NCBI GenBank assembly: GCA_002104985.1
Contig: MCGO01000011.1
Coordinates: forward strand, 620,001 to 684,000
Direction of reading: 5' to 3'
Length of the DNA: 64,000 nt
From: Rhizoclosmatium globosum
Taxonomy: Eukaryota; Chytridiomycota; Chytridiomycetes; Chytridiales; Chytriomycetaceae
Within the stretch, counting starts at the first letter, position 1. Each line of letters opens with the position of its first letter. A program made the position numbers and the translations under genes. Below the pieces are notes generated by a model that was not told the DNA's origin, did no database searches, and worked only from the letters and a program-made list of their open reading frames with translations. Shown piece by piece: positions 26,103-35,486 of this stretch.

Positions 26103-26804
26103 ATGCTTTTGCCACCGCCAAACTCAGCCGATGAGTCTCAGTACTCTGCTCAGTACTCTGAGTACACTGAGCCTTATGCCTTTCCACCATCATTCACTGC
26201 CGATGACTACCACAGCGCAAGGCCACCCAATCAACCATCTGTTGAGGATTCCTCATCCTTGCCTTGCCCCCAACCAACTGAGCATTTGGAGCTCACCGTA
26301 ACGCTCCGCTTGGAAAACGGAATCCGACTCGACAACAAGACAAACCAACCAGTTGAGACCTGTGTCTCCACCAACAACAATGACGAGGGGTCTGATAAAT
26401 TCTGCAGCGTTTCTGCAAATGCATCTAAGTCATGGGAACGAACCAAGTTACAAACTATTACAGTTACGACCGTGGACGGCATGTCTGCTGCGTGTCTTGT
26501 GGGTCCTTGTTGCTCAGTAACGGTTACGAAAGTGAACAGTGTTCATCCGTTGACGTATTCCAAGGAAGAGTACCTTGACGGACGTATCCGTGTGCACAAC
26601 AACTCAAGTGATACAATCGCGGTTTGTGTTTCCAAGAAGGAAGGCGATTCTGGGTGTGATGGTTGGTTTGATATTGCACCCAACACCTGTGACGATTGGA
26701 AGAGAAGCAAGACTCAGGATGTGGTTGTCAAGACGAGATCCGGAGCTTCTTATGGATATTACCTCGCGCCTGGACATCGTGTTACTTATGATCCAGTTGT
26801 TTGA
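26103..26804 (+). CDS. Unknown protein with two tandem beta-rich repeats
   Basis: Likely ATG 26103 (MLLPPPNSADESQY); an in-frame ATG at 25974 would give a longer N-terminus with no supporting feature. After a Pro/Ser-rich segment, two copies of one about 75-residue unit are visible. Copy 1 reads VETCVSTNNNDEGSDKFC, ANASKSWERTK, ITVTTVDG. Copy 2 reads IAVCVSKKEGDSGCDGWF, APNTCDDWKRSK, VVVKTRSG. Both keep the Cys-Val-Ser strand, the W-x-R turn and the following strand. Similar small beta-sandwich units occur in fungal proteins of unknown function. No signal peptide or catalytic motif; no function assigned. Confidence 0.7.
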   Translation: MLLPPPNSADESQYSAQYSEYTEPYAFPPSFTADDYHSARPPNQPSVEDSSSLPCPQPTEHLELTVTLRLENGIRLDNKTNQPVETCVSTNNNDEGSDKFCSVSANASKSWERTKLQTITVTTVDGMSAACLVGPCCSVTVTKVNSVHPLTYSKEEYLDGRIRVHNNSSDTIAVCVSKKEGDSGCDGWFDIAPNTCDDWKRSKTQDVVVKTRSGASYGYYLAPGHRVTYDPVV

Positions 26805-26949
26805 TTCGTTTAGGAATCTTTTAAGTTTCCCCACATTACCTATGGAAAGAACACTTCGATCGAGCATTACTGTCATGTCTGTCGTTTTATATGTCATGAA
26901 TTTGAGAATAAAGTTCTACTTCTTCATTTCATACTCAACCTTTAAAAAA

Positions 26950-27989
26950 ATGGCCGCACCACCACCAAGACCCACCCGTCCCGGCAAGAAAGAAATCGCC
27001 GTCGTTGAAGCCAAATTCGCATACACCGCCCAAAATCCCGATGAATTAAGTTTCGAGGAGGGCGATATTCTCTAGTGAGTTTTTTTTGTAGTGGGATTTG
27101 GGAGGTTCAGGACTGACAAGGTATTCACACCAGTGTCCTTCAGAAAGACGATGCTGGGTGGTGGAAATGTCGAAGTGGTGATAAGGAGGGCCTTGTGCCA
27201 GCGAATTATGGTGAGAGGATACCCCCCTGAGGGCCTCTATTGGGTTTATCCATTGTGATCTAAACACCGTCTTTCTCAACTCTGTTTTTTCCAATTCATG
27301 TGTGATTTCGAAGTCGGAGAAAGTACTGTCGAGATTGAGAACCCGATGCATGGTGAGTGGTTTGTTTTGGTTGAGAGAGTGTTATGTGTTAATCAAGGCG
27401 TGGGAACAGAGGCCGCGAAACGAGGTTCGTGTTTGTTTTGTGAAAGGAGTGGAAGAGAGATATTCTTGATCTAAGACGGACGGGGGGAACAGGAAACGTG
27501 GCGTTTTTGGCTGAGTTGCTTGCTGCGGGTGTTTCGGTGAATGGACTGGATCGGGCGGGGAACTCGCCTTTGCATTGGGCTGCGCGTGCGGGGAAGACGG
27601 ATGTTGTGAGGATGTTGTTGGAGCAGAAGCCTGCGATTAATTCAAAGGTGCGTGTGTTTTTGGTGTAGTTGGGTGTAGTGCTGATGTGTGGAAATTGGGC
27701 AATGTAGAACAAGCTTGGAGATACGCCGCTGCATAATGCTGCATGGGGTGAGTTAATGGGGTCATGGGTGATGGAACTATAGGGAATAACTTGACATTTA
27801 GGGGGACACCTTGCAGTCGTTACCCTACTCCTTTCTCAGCCAGATATTCAAGTGAACATCAAAAACAATGATGGAGCAACGCCGCAGTCTCTTTCCAAGA
27901 GTGATGATGTTGCAGCACTCTTGATTCAGTTTGGAAATTCATCGAGTGGAGCTGGAGCTGTTGGAGGAGAGGATGAGGATTCTGATTGA
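26950..27989 (+). CDS. OSTF1-like protein: SH3 domain plus ankyrin repeats
   Basis: ATG 26950 (MAAPPPRPTRPGKKE). Seven short exons splice in frame. SH3: AKFAYTAQNPDELSFEEGDILYVLQKDDAGWW is read across an intron at about 27075-27134, then KEGLVPANY. A small linker exon (GESTVEIENPMH) and a tiny exon (EAAKRG) follow, then ankyrin repeats (NVAFLAELLAAGVSVNGLDR, AGNSPLHWAARAGKTDVVRM, GDTPLHNAAWGGHLAVVTLL, DGATPQSLSKSDDVAALL) and an acidic tail EDEDSD, stop at 27989. This order and the length of about 210 residues match osteoclast-stimulating factor 1, an SH3 adaptor. In a fungus it is best read as a cytosolic adaptor tied to actin or signalling. Confidence 0.9.
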
Positions 27990-28110
27990 TTAGTTTTGAT
28001 ACAAGGATATTGAATAGTTATGAAAGTTACATCCAAGTTTTTAGTCTTTCTCTACTTTCTCCTTTTTCTTTTGAGCATCAACCAACCAACCAACCAACCA
28101 ACCAACAACG

Positions 28111-28946
28111 AATGTTTCTCGATCGCTGTTCCGAGCAGCACCACTTCTCCGCCCAGCATTCGCCGTGACACCGCTGCGAACCCTACCTTCGCTAGTTCCA
28201 ACTTGCGTGCGCCTGACCCACCGCCCCAACTACTCGACGTCGTCCTCGTCAGCCTCACCACTGATGGCTGCAGCCCTAAGCGAGGCCGAAGTAGAAGCCA
28301 AGAAGGCGGTGTCCGTTGAAGCCGCCTCAACCTCGTCGCTCATGTCCTCGACCGCCCTCTCAAACACCACCTCAAACAACAACACGACCACCACCAACAA
28401 CAACAACCACCCAAACAGAGTCCACGTAAAGTGTTCGCCCACGCGCCAGTCGCCAAAGAAACTCAACCTCGTCGCTAAAGTCGCACGCGGCCTCCCCGTC
28501 GCAAATGCAATTGTCCAAATGAAGTTCAGTCCAAAGCGCGCCGCTGCAAAGGTCGACCAGGCCCTGCGTCTTGCGAAGCGAATCGCTGACCAGAAGGACA
28601 AGGAGGCCGTCTGGATCGTGAAGGAGTGTTTCGTCGGGAAGGCAAAGTACCTGAAGCGAATGAAGCCGCATGCCCGTGGAAGAATGGGGATTATGCACCA
28701 CCCTGCCGCCCATGTCACGTCGTCCTTGAAAAATCAAACAAGATTTATGCCCTGGGGAAGCTGCCGCTTGAAGAGTCGAAGGAACACAAACAGGCGAGGG
28801 AGTTTGATAAACTCGTACACATCTTTAAGCGTCACAGACTCTATGCTCCTTTCAAGGAAGCTAAGCCGCGTTTCTTGAACCCTGTGTGGTCCCGCAAGAG
28901 CTTCAAGTATGTGACTTCTGAAAAGTGGTTGCATCCAAAGTTGTAA
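28111..28946 (+). CDS. Mitochondrial ribosomal protein uL22m, interrupted by frame breaks
   Basis: The ribosomal L22 core is clear: VHVKCSPTRQSPKKLNLVAK, MKFSPKRAAAKVDQALRLA, AVWIVKECFVGKAKYLKRM, ARGRMGIMHHPAAHVT. The frame then shifts by one base at 28718-28720 and continues as VVLEKSNKIYALGKLPLEES and on to the stop at 28946. One missing G there (ACGTCG for ACGGTCG) restores a single product. At the 5' end, codons after ATG 28111 are out of frame with a sequence that looks like a strong mitochondrial presequence (Arg-rich SRSLFRAAPLLRPAFAVTPL). The first in-frame ATG is 28165 (MTPLRTLPSLVP). An N/T-rich segment separates presequence and core. Role: large subunit of the mitochondrial ribosome. 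Confidence 0.85.
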
Positions 28947-29209
28947 AGGTGTTGATTTGAGAATGGGGTGTGGAGGAATGAGTAGGATGGATCCAGTAAT
29001 GAATGGATCATTGAGAGAAAGCATGAAGGTGGTTTTTCATAATAAATACAACTTTTGATTGTGCACATGTTTTCGGACATTGATTTATTTGTGTTATTGC
29101 AAACGAAGCCATCGAAACTTGTCGAAAAAAGCAACTTGTTGCATTCGTCTTTGAGTCCAAGCGCTTGCTCTGATTGACAAGAAACCAAACAAAGACCAAG
29201 GATATCAAG

Positions 29210-30027
29210 ATGCTCTCAGACGAAAACAGCGAATCCTCGTACCGGGGCTCAGGAAAGATGACAGACGAGCAACAGGTGGTGTCTGTGTGGTCCTTGCTTG
29301 CTATCCTATTATTACTTGTACACTCACACTCATGCTACTCAGAGAGCTCATGATATTGCAGAACACGAAGGTACACTTCCTCGACCCTCAAACCCACCTT
29401 GAAAACAATGAAAGCATGGTTGAATGCAAACAAGAGTCATACCCGCGACTCGCTGCGCGTACATTCCATTCTGCATCCAATGATACCCAAGCATACACTA
29501 CCCATCCCTTCCCTTCCACCCCCTCTGTCGAATTCAATGAACATTTGACAAACTCCTGCACATCCATAACAGACGATATCATCTATTCAACTCGATACTC
29601 GGACGACAAGTACGAATACAGACACGTCAAGTAAGTTGCTCTCCCTGATTTGCTTCTCTCGTTGTTTGCTAATCCCCCCCAAACAAAACAGTTTACCCCG
29701 TGAAATCGGTGAGCAACCTATTGTATCCTTGTTGTAACTCAGTGTCCTTACCTGTTTTGCCCAAACCTTCATCAATCCACACACTCCAAATTTCAATCAC
29801 GCGAAATCCTTATCACTCTCTTGCAACTCCTACAGCTCGTTGGGTTCCTCAAGGTAAAGAGCTTTCAATGCAACTATACAGAAATGAAAATAACTTTTTG
29901 TAAAAAAGGTCGTCTTATGACGGAAGCGGAGTGGCGTTCGTTGGGTGTGAAGCAGAGTCCTGGATGGTATCATTATATGCTGCATGGTCCGGAGCCACAT
30001 ATTTTGTTGTTTAAGCGGGACAAGTAG
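29210..30027 (+). CDS. CKS1: Cyclin-dependent kinase regulatory subunit (CKS1 family) with N-terminal extension
   Basis: ATG 29210 ([16 protein letters not shown]). Exons join to give [25 protein letters not shown], then [20 protein letters not shown] and [14 protein letters not shown], stop at 30027. The CKS signature is intact: the anion-binding [12 protein letters not shown] strand, the LMTEAEWR helix and [13 protein letters not shown] proteins dock on CDKs and bind phosphothreonine to promote multisite phosphorylation. The core is cut by three introns, producing micro-exons of only 17-18 nt (NLPREI and RWVPQ). About 105 residues precede the core, whereas CKS proteins are usually nearly all core; this extension is Ser/Thr-rich and unremarkable otherwise. 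Confidence 0.93.
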
Positions 30028-30305
30028 ATTAGTTTGTGTTTTACTGATTGGACATGATGTTAAAATGTTGAAGACGGAGGAAGGAAGAGGAGTGGCTTAG
30101 TTTTTTATCCATGCACTAATGAACTGAATATCTTTTGTTATTTGTCTCGTATCGTTTTTTGAATAATTGTTTTTGAGTAGTGGTCTGATGGAGATCTGGC
30201 CTCCATGAAAAAAAAGATGGCACCACTTTCTTTTTCTTTACGCTGACACCTGAAGTCACGCCAGATATATCCTTTCAGAAACTACCTTTCAGCCCTTGAA
30301 CGATC

Positions 30306-31028
30306 ATGATCCAAACACTGTCAAGTCCTCCGTGTCTCTCATCCTCCAAGTCTCTTAATCAAACAAATACCAAGTCACAGCCAGTTACAACAACCCACCA
30401 ATTCAAACGCCAAGCCATCAAATCCATCACCCTATTCACAATCGGAACTCTCTTCTCCATCCTCCTCGACCACATTTCAATCTCCCAACACCAACAACTT
30501 CACACATCACAATATCATACAAGCCGGTACCAACACACAACCACCACAACAACCACCCCGAAAACATCACCATTCCTCTTAGGCCTCACATCCCTCCTCA
30601 TCGGAACAATATCCACACACCTAAACACCACACTAAGAACACCTCAACCAGAAACACCCCACCTCCTCCGCTTCCTCTCCGCGATCCTCGGAACCCTCCT
30701 CCTCACACAGAAACTGTCATCTCAAGCCGAACACGCGAATCAAGCCGTTGGCGGTGGCGGCGGCGGCGGTGTGAATTTGAACGCGTCGGTGTGTGTTTTG
30801 ACGCTTGCGTGTGGGATTTGGGGGCTTTTTGATGGGAGTTTTGGGGGTGGAGTTGCTGGGGTTTGTGTTGCGGGGGTTTTTGGCGGGTTTGGTACTGGTG
30901 GTGGTGGTGGTGGTGAAGGTGGTGAAGGTGGGTTGAAGGAGGGGGGTGGTGTGTTGGAGCGGTTTTGTTTTTGGTGGGTGTTTTCTTTGGGGAGTGTGGA
31001 CGGGTGTTGTGAAAAAGCGAGTTTTTGA
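30306..31028 (+). CDS. Putative INSIG-like multispanning membrane protein
   Basis: Single ORF, ATG 30306. Hydrophobic segments: SITLFTIGTLFSILLDH, SPFLLGLTSLLIGTIS, LRFLSAILGTLLLTQ, VCVLTLACGIWGLFDGS and a Gly/Val-rich segment (GGGVAGVCVAGVFGGFG). The pattern LACGIWGLFDGSFGGGVAG resembles the conserved (G)xWWxFDRSxxG motif of INSIG proteins, and the first segment after basic residues resembles INSIG TM1. INSIG is an ER protein that binds SREBP-pathway factors and HMG-CoA reductase. Long low-complexity inserts (Thr-rich about 30530-30560, Gly-rich about 30750-30770 and 30895-30930) make the match weak; treat as a candidate. The C-terminus (CFWWVFSLGSV) could be a sixth segment. Confidence 0.55.
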   Translation: MIQTLSSPPCLSSSKSLNQTNTKSQPVTTTHQFKRQAIKSITLFTIGTLFSILLDHISISQHQQLHTSQYHTSRYQHTTTTTTTPKTSPFLLGLTSLLIGTISTHLNTTLRTPQPETPHLLRFLSAILGTLLLTQKLSSQAEHANQAVGGGGGGGVNLNASVCVLTLACGIWGLFDGSFGGGVAGVCVAGVFGGFGTGGGGGGEGGEGGLKEGGGVLERFCFWWVFSLGSVDGCCEKASF

Positions 31029-31219
31029 GTGTGAGTTGTTTTGGTTTTGTTTTGTTTTTGTGGAAGGCAGAGAAGATTTATTGCCTTGTTTCTGGTTTTG
31101 GGTTTTATTTCTTTTATATGGGGAAGTAATTATAGTAAAGCGTAATATTTAATGGTTTTACTTTATTGTTTGAGAGTACGTTTGGGAGGGTGCCAGATGT
31201 GTGGAATAATGAGGATGAC

Positions 31220-32305
31220 ATGGGGTTTGTAGGGGGTATAATGGGATTATCAAGAAAACGTCGTGGAAATCTTACGCACATGAATTCTACTGATACAGGT
31301 ACCTCCATTGATACAAGTGCGCAGCAGTTAGCGGACTTGCAAGATCTGTTGAATAAGGTTGAGAATTGGACGACACTTGCTGTTTCCATTTTCCAGCTAT
31401 TTCTGCTCGGACTTGTGATTTATTTGGAATATCGCGTTTATCTTACGTTGAAACGTGTTTTTAGCCCAGTGAACGTTAGTCTATTTTCCATGATCTTGTT
31501 CAACAGTTTGGGTCTCAATTTGTTTGACTCGATTCCATTGACAGCAGATATTCCCACATTCCTAAACTATTTTTACGCTGCAATAGTTTCATCCACTTTC
31601 TACGAAATTTCTCTCATTTTCTACAGCTGGAGCCGTGGGTACCCCGTTATCAAAGCGATTCTCCCATCATGGACTTTACCCACATTACGAATCTACATCG
31701 CTCTTTACATTCTCGCAATATGCAGTCAAAACGGAACCCTCATCGCCCTCGAAATCGTCGCCTTCACAAGCGACCCCGTCGACGTCCCCACATACAAACT
31801 CCTCAAAACCTCATACAACAATCTATACCAAATCGCGGCATCCCTATTCCTCGCCTTCGACATATTCGTCTTACTCTGCTACACGTGGTACGTCACCGTA
31901 ACATCACACCACGGAGACTCCGCCCTCGTGAAACGCTTGACGATGCTGTCGTGGTTCGGCGTTGTGAGTTGTGTGTGGTTTGTAGGGTGGCAAGCGTGTG
32001 GGCTCGTGCAGTATTATGTGCCTGGGATTCCGGTTGTGGATCGGGCGTATTTGAATATCGTGTTTAATTTGGCGCCGCTTTTGAATGGGTTTGTGCAGAT
32101 TGGGATGAAGTGGGTGTTGTTTGTGGGGAGGGAGGCTGTGGAGGGGTCGGTTAAGAGTGGGGAGAGTGCGGGGCGTGGCGGAAAGAGGGGGAGGGTTTCC
32201 TTGGATACGTGGAGGTTTGGGTTTGGGTCTGGGCAGCAGACGGGGAGTGAGGGCACTGTTAAGTCTGCGAGTGGGAGAAAGAGTCTGCGTGAATCCAAAG
32301 GCTGA
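31220..32305 (+). CDS. Seven-transmembrane protein, paralog of the gene at 34335-35444
   Basis: First in-frame ATG is 31220 (MGFVGGIMGLSRKRRG). Seven hydrophobic segments can be counted: AVSIFQLFLLGLVIYLEY, LFSMILFNSLGLNLF, YFYAAIVSSTFYEISLIF, IYIALYILAICSQNG, IAASLFLAFDIFVLLCY, LSWFGVVSCVWFVGWQ and IVFNLAPLLNGFVQIG. Motifs shared with the paralog: LEYR(V/F)Y, K(T/R)F/VF(K)RV-P(V/I)NV, FEISL/YEISLIFYSW.RGYPVI, LVKRLT-LSWFG, VGWQ, MKWVL. The tail is basic and Ser/Gly-rich. The topology is receptor-like (GPCR-type count), but no known GPCR signature (DRY, NPxxY) was seen. Function unknown; chemosensory or other signalling receptor is a guess from topology alone. Confidence 0.78.
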   Translation: MGFVGGIMGLSRKRRGNLTHMNSTDTGTSIDTSAQQLADLQDLLNKVENWTTLAVSIFQLFLLGLVIYLEYRVYLTLKRVFSPVNVSLFSMILFNSLGLNLFDSIPLTADIPTFLNYFYAAIVSSTFYEISLIFYSWSRGYPVIKAILPSWTLPTLRIYIALYILAICSQNGTLIALEIVAFTSDPVDVPTYKLLKTSYNNLYQIAASLFLAFDIFVLLCYTWYVTVTSHHGDSALVKRLTMLSWFGVVSCVWFVGWQACGLVQYYVPGIPVVDRAYLNIVFNLAPLLNGFVQIGMKWVLFVGREAVEGSVKSGESAGRGGKRGRVSLDTWRFGFGSGQQTGSEGTVKSASGRKSLRESKG

Positions 32306-32496
32306 GCTTTGTTTCATTTATTTGAATATTTTTATCGAATTTAATCGTAATTTGTTTTATTAATCATGAAAAAACAAACTAGCCGGAAACTAACCAGTAA
32401 ATGGAAAAACCACACCCATAGGGTTTATACGTGCTTCTGAGGTCGGAACATCTTTTCCAATGTTACTGTACTGTGTACCATTGATTTCTCGATGTC

Positions 32497-33183
32497 TCAT
32501 CGATACTTGTAAGCCCAGAAGGCAGGCACAACAGAAGACAAAATCAAGACTGCCTCCTCTTCTCTCGCCCACGCTCTATAAAGCTCAAATATTCCTCCCA
32601 GACCTTCCGCGCTCTTGCTTGTTGTAAAAGTAGCCAATGTAGTCGACGTAGCACCAAAAAAGCCGGCCTTCATCCCCAAGAGCTTAAACTGGATGACATC
32701 ATCAGTTGAACTCATCACATTCTGTGGTGTCAAAGATTTGTGCAAGACAGCATCAACGACCCAATGGAACTTGCCAAATTGTGGACTTGGAATGTAGCCA
32801 ATAGCGTAGAACCTGGTGCCTTCACTCAATGGGAATGAGTTTCTAATGACAATCCCATTATCCAAATTTGTAATGAAACCAAAGCGAATGACGTCTGTCT
32901 TGGAGGTTGGGACTTCTGGGACTTTGAATGGTATCATTGTGTTCCGGACTGCCTTGGAGCCAAATGAAATAGTCGTCAGTGATGGAGTAGCTTCATCGAA
33001 CTGGGGAAGGGTGGGAGGGTTGGCAAGTAAAGCGGCTGTAGGCTGGAAAAACCAGTTCCCAGCTTCAACATTGCTGGACTTGTTAATGTTGACTACATAG
33101 ATCGCTGCTTGAGTTGTAGCATCCGCAAAGACGACGGAGTTGGGTCCCCCGAGATGGGACAGCACGAGCTTTGTTGGCACCAT
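32497..33183 (-). CDS. Unknown protein with C-terminal hydrophobic segment, copy 1 (tail lost)
   Basis: ATG 33183 (MVPTKLVLSHLGGPNSV). About 228 residues ending YKYR then TGA. It is a close paralog of the next gene (LSHLGGPNSVVFADATTQAA is identical). Beta-rich body (FGFITNLDNG, FYAIGYIPSPQFGKFHWVV, DVIQFKLLGMKAGFFGA) and a hydrophobic segment near the end (AVLILSSVVPAFWAY). Relative to copy 2, about 8 bp are missing just after TATCG (near 32503), which creates the stop. The DNA beyond it (32390-32500) still encodes, in another frame, the tail that copy 2 has (MRHREINGTQYSN, GKDVPTS). So the product has lost about 40 residues, or this is a young pseudogene. Family unknown. Confidence 0.7.
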   Translation of the reverse strand: MVPTKLVLSHLGGPNSVVFADATTQAAIYVVNINKSSNVEAGNWFFQPTAALLANPPTLPQFDEATPSLTTISFGSKAVRNTMIPFKVPEVPTSKTDVIRFGFITNLDNGIVIRNSFPLSEGTRFYAIGYIPSPQFGKFHWVVDAVLHKSLTPQNVMSSTDDVIQFKLLGMKAGFFGATSTTLATFTTSKSAEGLGGIFELYRAWAREEEAVLILSSVVPAFWAYKYR

Positions 33184-33369
33184 TTTGATTGACTCATAGA
33201 ATTTCCAATTTTTTTGGAAAGGGAAAGCGGCGGCAAAAACGGCATTTCATAATGTATCTCCCCTTATTTACGTCTGATTTGCATTAAAAAGAAACTTTTG
33301 AAATCTCTGAACAATAATAATAGAATTTCGTTCTTCCTTTTATTCGTAAAGAAATAATAAAAATATTGA

Positions 33370-34179
33370 CTATCCGCTATACGGTAAATACACCGCCATA
33401 GGGTTTATACTTGCCGCTGAGGTAGGAACATCTTTGCCAGTGTTGCTAAACTTTGTGCCATTAATTTCTTGATGTCTCATCGCCTGAACGCGATACTTGT
33501 AAGCCAAAAATGCAGCCACAACCGAAGATAATATCAAAACTGCCTCCTCTTCGTCCACCCACGCTCTGTAGAGCTCAAATACTCCCCCCAATCCTTCAAC
33601 ACTCTTGCTTGTAGTAAATGTAGCGAGAGTGGCGGGCTTAGCACCAAATAAACCAGACTTCATCCCCACAAGCTTGAATTGAATCACATCATCGTTTGGG
33701 TTCATCACATTCTGCGGCGTCAAAGACTTGTGCAAGACCACATCAACGACCCAATGAAACTTGCCAAACTGCTCACTTGGGATGAAACCAAGGGCATAGA
33801 ACCGAGGTCCTTTACTCAAAGGGAACTAGCTTCGAATTTCAGCACCATTCTCCGTCTTTGTGATGAAACCAAAGCGAATGGTGTCTTTCTTGGAGCTTGG
33901 GTCTTCTGGCACTTTGAATGGCACGATTGTGTTGCGAATTGTCTTTGTGCCAAATGAAATAGTGGTAAGTGAGGGAGTAGCTTCATCGAACTGGGGAAGA
34001 GTGGGAGGGTTGGCAAGCAAAGAAGCTGTAGGCTGGAAGAACCAGTTCCCAGCTTCAACGTCACTGGACTGGTTAATGTTGACTACATAGATTGCTGCTT
34101 GAGTTGTAGCATCCGCAAAGACGACGGAATTGGGTCCACCAAGATGGGAAAGAACAAGCTTCGTTGGTGTGTGCGACAT
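33370..34179 (-). pseudogene. Unknown protein, copy 2, with in-frame TAG
   Basis: ATG 34179 (MSHTPTKLVLSHLGG). The frame reads to AEIRS, meets TAG near 33826-33828, then continues in the same frame (FPLSKGPRFYALGFIP) to a full-length end at 33370 with the tail MRHQEINGTKFSN...GKDVPTS. Copy 1 has Ser at the stop position (IRNSFPLSEG), so one substitution (a TCG-type codon to TAG) explains it. Everything else is well preserved, including the hydrophobic segment AVLILSSVVAAFLAY. Either a recent pseudogene or a readthrough product; the base after the stop is T, and I see no known readthrough context. It diverges from the 7TM gene at 34335. Confidence 0.7.
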
Positions 34180-34334
34180 AGTTTTGATTGAATGCTTTCT
34201 AAGTGATTGACGGCGGCTGAATATATGGTGACGGAGAAGGGTTCGAATAACTTCAAAATTTTGTGAACGTTTCAAAGTAATTCTCTGTTTCCACACTTCA
34301 TACGAGTAAATATGCTCCTCATTTTGAAAAAACA

Positions 34335-35444
34335 ATGTACATTACGGATTTTTTGAACCACACACAAAGAGATTTACAGTTTATTAGAATGACCACGTCC
34401 AATTCAACATCCACATCAAACGATGACAGCTTTATAAACCTTGTTCGACAAGTGAACCGAATCGAAGTTTTGACGGCTATTTGTGTCGCACTTATTCAAG
34501 TCCTTCTCCTTGGAATGGTCACTTCATTGGAGTATCGATTTTACAAGACTTTCAAACGTGTGATCAACCCGATAAATGTATATTTGCTCCTCGTGATACT
34601 ATTTCACTCGCTGTACCTTATAGTTTATTACCAAGCCGATTATGGCGCGGAACTGCGTTCTGTCTTGGGTTTATATTACTCCTCTGTTGTGTTGACGATA
34701 CTGTTTGAGATCTCACTAATGTTGTACAGTTGGAATCGCGGATATCCCGTCATTACTGCGGTGGTTCCAAAATGGCTGTTGTTCTGGATTCGTGGATACA
34801 TATGTGTCTATATCGTTATACAAATTTCATTCGGGTCATGCGTTATTGCGCAATTGGCAATGTTGGCGTTATACAATGGGCCCTCTGAAATCGAATCAAA
34901 GATCAACTATGTTGCAAATTTACTTGATCAAGTCTTTGTTGCGCTACTCATCGCGTTTGATGCCTTTACCCTATTTTGTTATATTAGATATGTGACATCC
35001 CTGAAAAAGCTTGGGACGGATGCAGCTCTGGTCCGAAAACTTACAATTTTATCGCGGTTTGGGATATTTAGCTGTTTGTGGATTGTTGGATGGCAACTCT
35101 TTACGTTCGTCCCGTACTATATATATCAATTCGGCGGGACACTCCCGAATATTACTTTATTGTCGTTATCGACAGTGTTTGAACTTGCTCCGTTTTTGTA
35201 CACGTTTGTACAAATTCTTATGAAATGGGTGCTTTACTTGAATCGAGAATCGGTCGAGGGAACAGCCAGAAGCTGCGAGAGTGGAGCAAAAGATTCTAAT
35301 GTCAGTGGAAGAAAAGCGTCAGACCGAAAAACGTCGGATCCCCAAAAGACGGGCATGCCTTTGAGGCTTTCAGATACAGATGCAAAAACTTCGACCACAA
35401 ATAATGCTACAATCGGACGGTTCACAAACAATTTAAAAGAATAA
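34335..35444 (+). CDS. Seven-transmembrane protein, paralog of the gene at 31220-32305
   Basis: Longest ORF from ATG 34335; ATG 34389 (MTTSNSTSTSND) is an equally plausible start and matches the paralog's Ser/Thr-rich N-terminus, which is likely extracellular. Seven hydrophobic segments: AICVALIQVLLLGMVTSLEY, VYLLLVILFHSLYLIVYY, YYSSVVLTILFEISLMLY, YICVYIVIQISFGSCVI, LDQVFVALLIAFDAFTLF, LSRFGIFSCLWIVGWQLF and STVFELAPFLYTFVQILM. The RGYPVI and MKWVLYLNRESVEG motifs are shared with the paralog. Tail of about 70 residues rich in Ser, Lys and Asp. Single exon like its paralog. Function unknown. Confidence 0.78.
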   Translation: MYITDFLNHTQRDLQFIRMTTSNSTSTSNDDSFINLVRQVNRIEVLTAICVALIQVLLLGMVTSLEYRFYKTFKRVINPINVYLLLVILFHSLYLIVYYQADYGAELRSVLGLYYSSVVLTILFEISLMLYSWNRGYPVITAVVPKWLLFWIRGYICVYIVIQISFGSCVIAQLAMLALYNGPSEIESKINYVANLLDQVFVALLIAFDAFTLFCYIRYVTSLKKLGTDAALVRKLTILSRFGIFSCLWIVGWQLFTFVPYYIYQFGGTLPNITLLSLSTVFELAPFLYTFVQILMKWVLYLNRESVEGTARSCESGAKDSNVSGRKASDRKTSDPQKTGMPLRLSDTDAKTSTTNNATIGRFTNNLKE

Positions 35445-35486
35445 TATACTACTATTTATTGATTGGTTTCATAACTACAACTTTTA

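Noticed and set aside
33820..33835. Programmed stop-codon readthrough in the unknown paralog
   Set aside because: The base after TAG is T and there is no CAA-TTA or CTA-type context; kept only as an alternative to a nonsense mutation.
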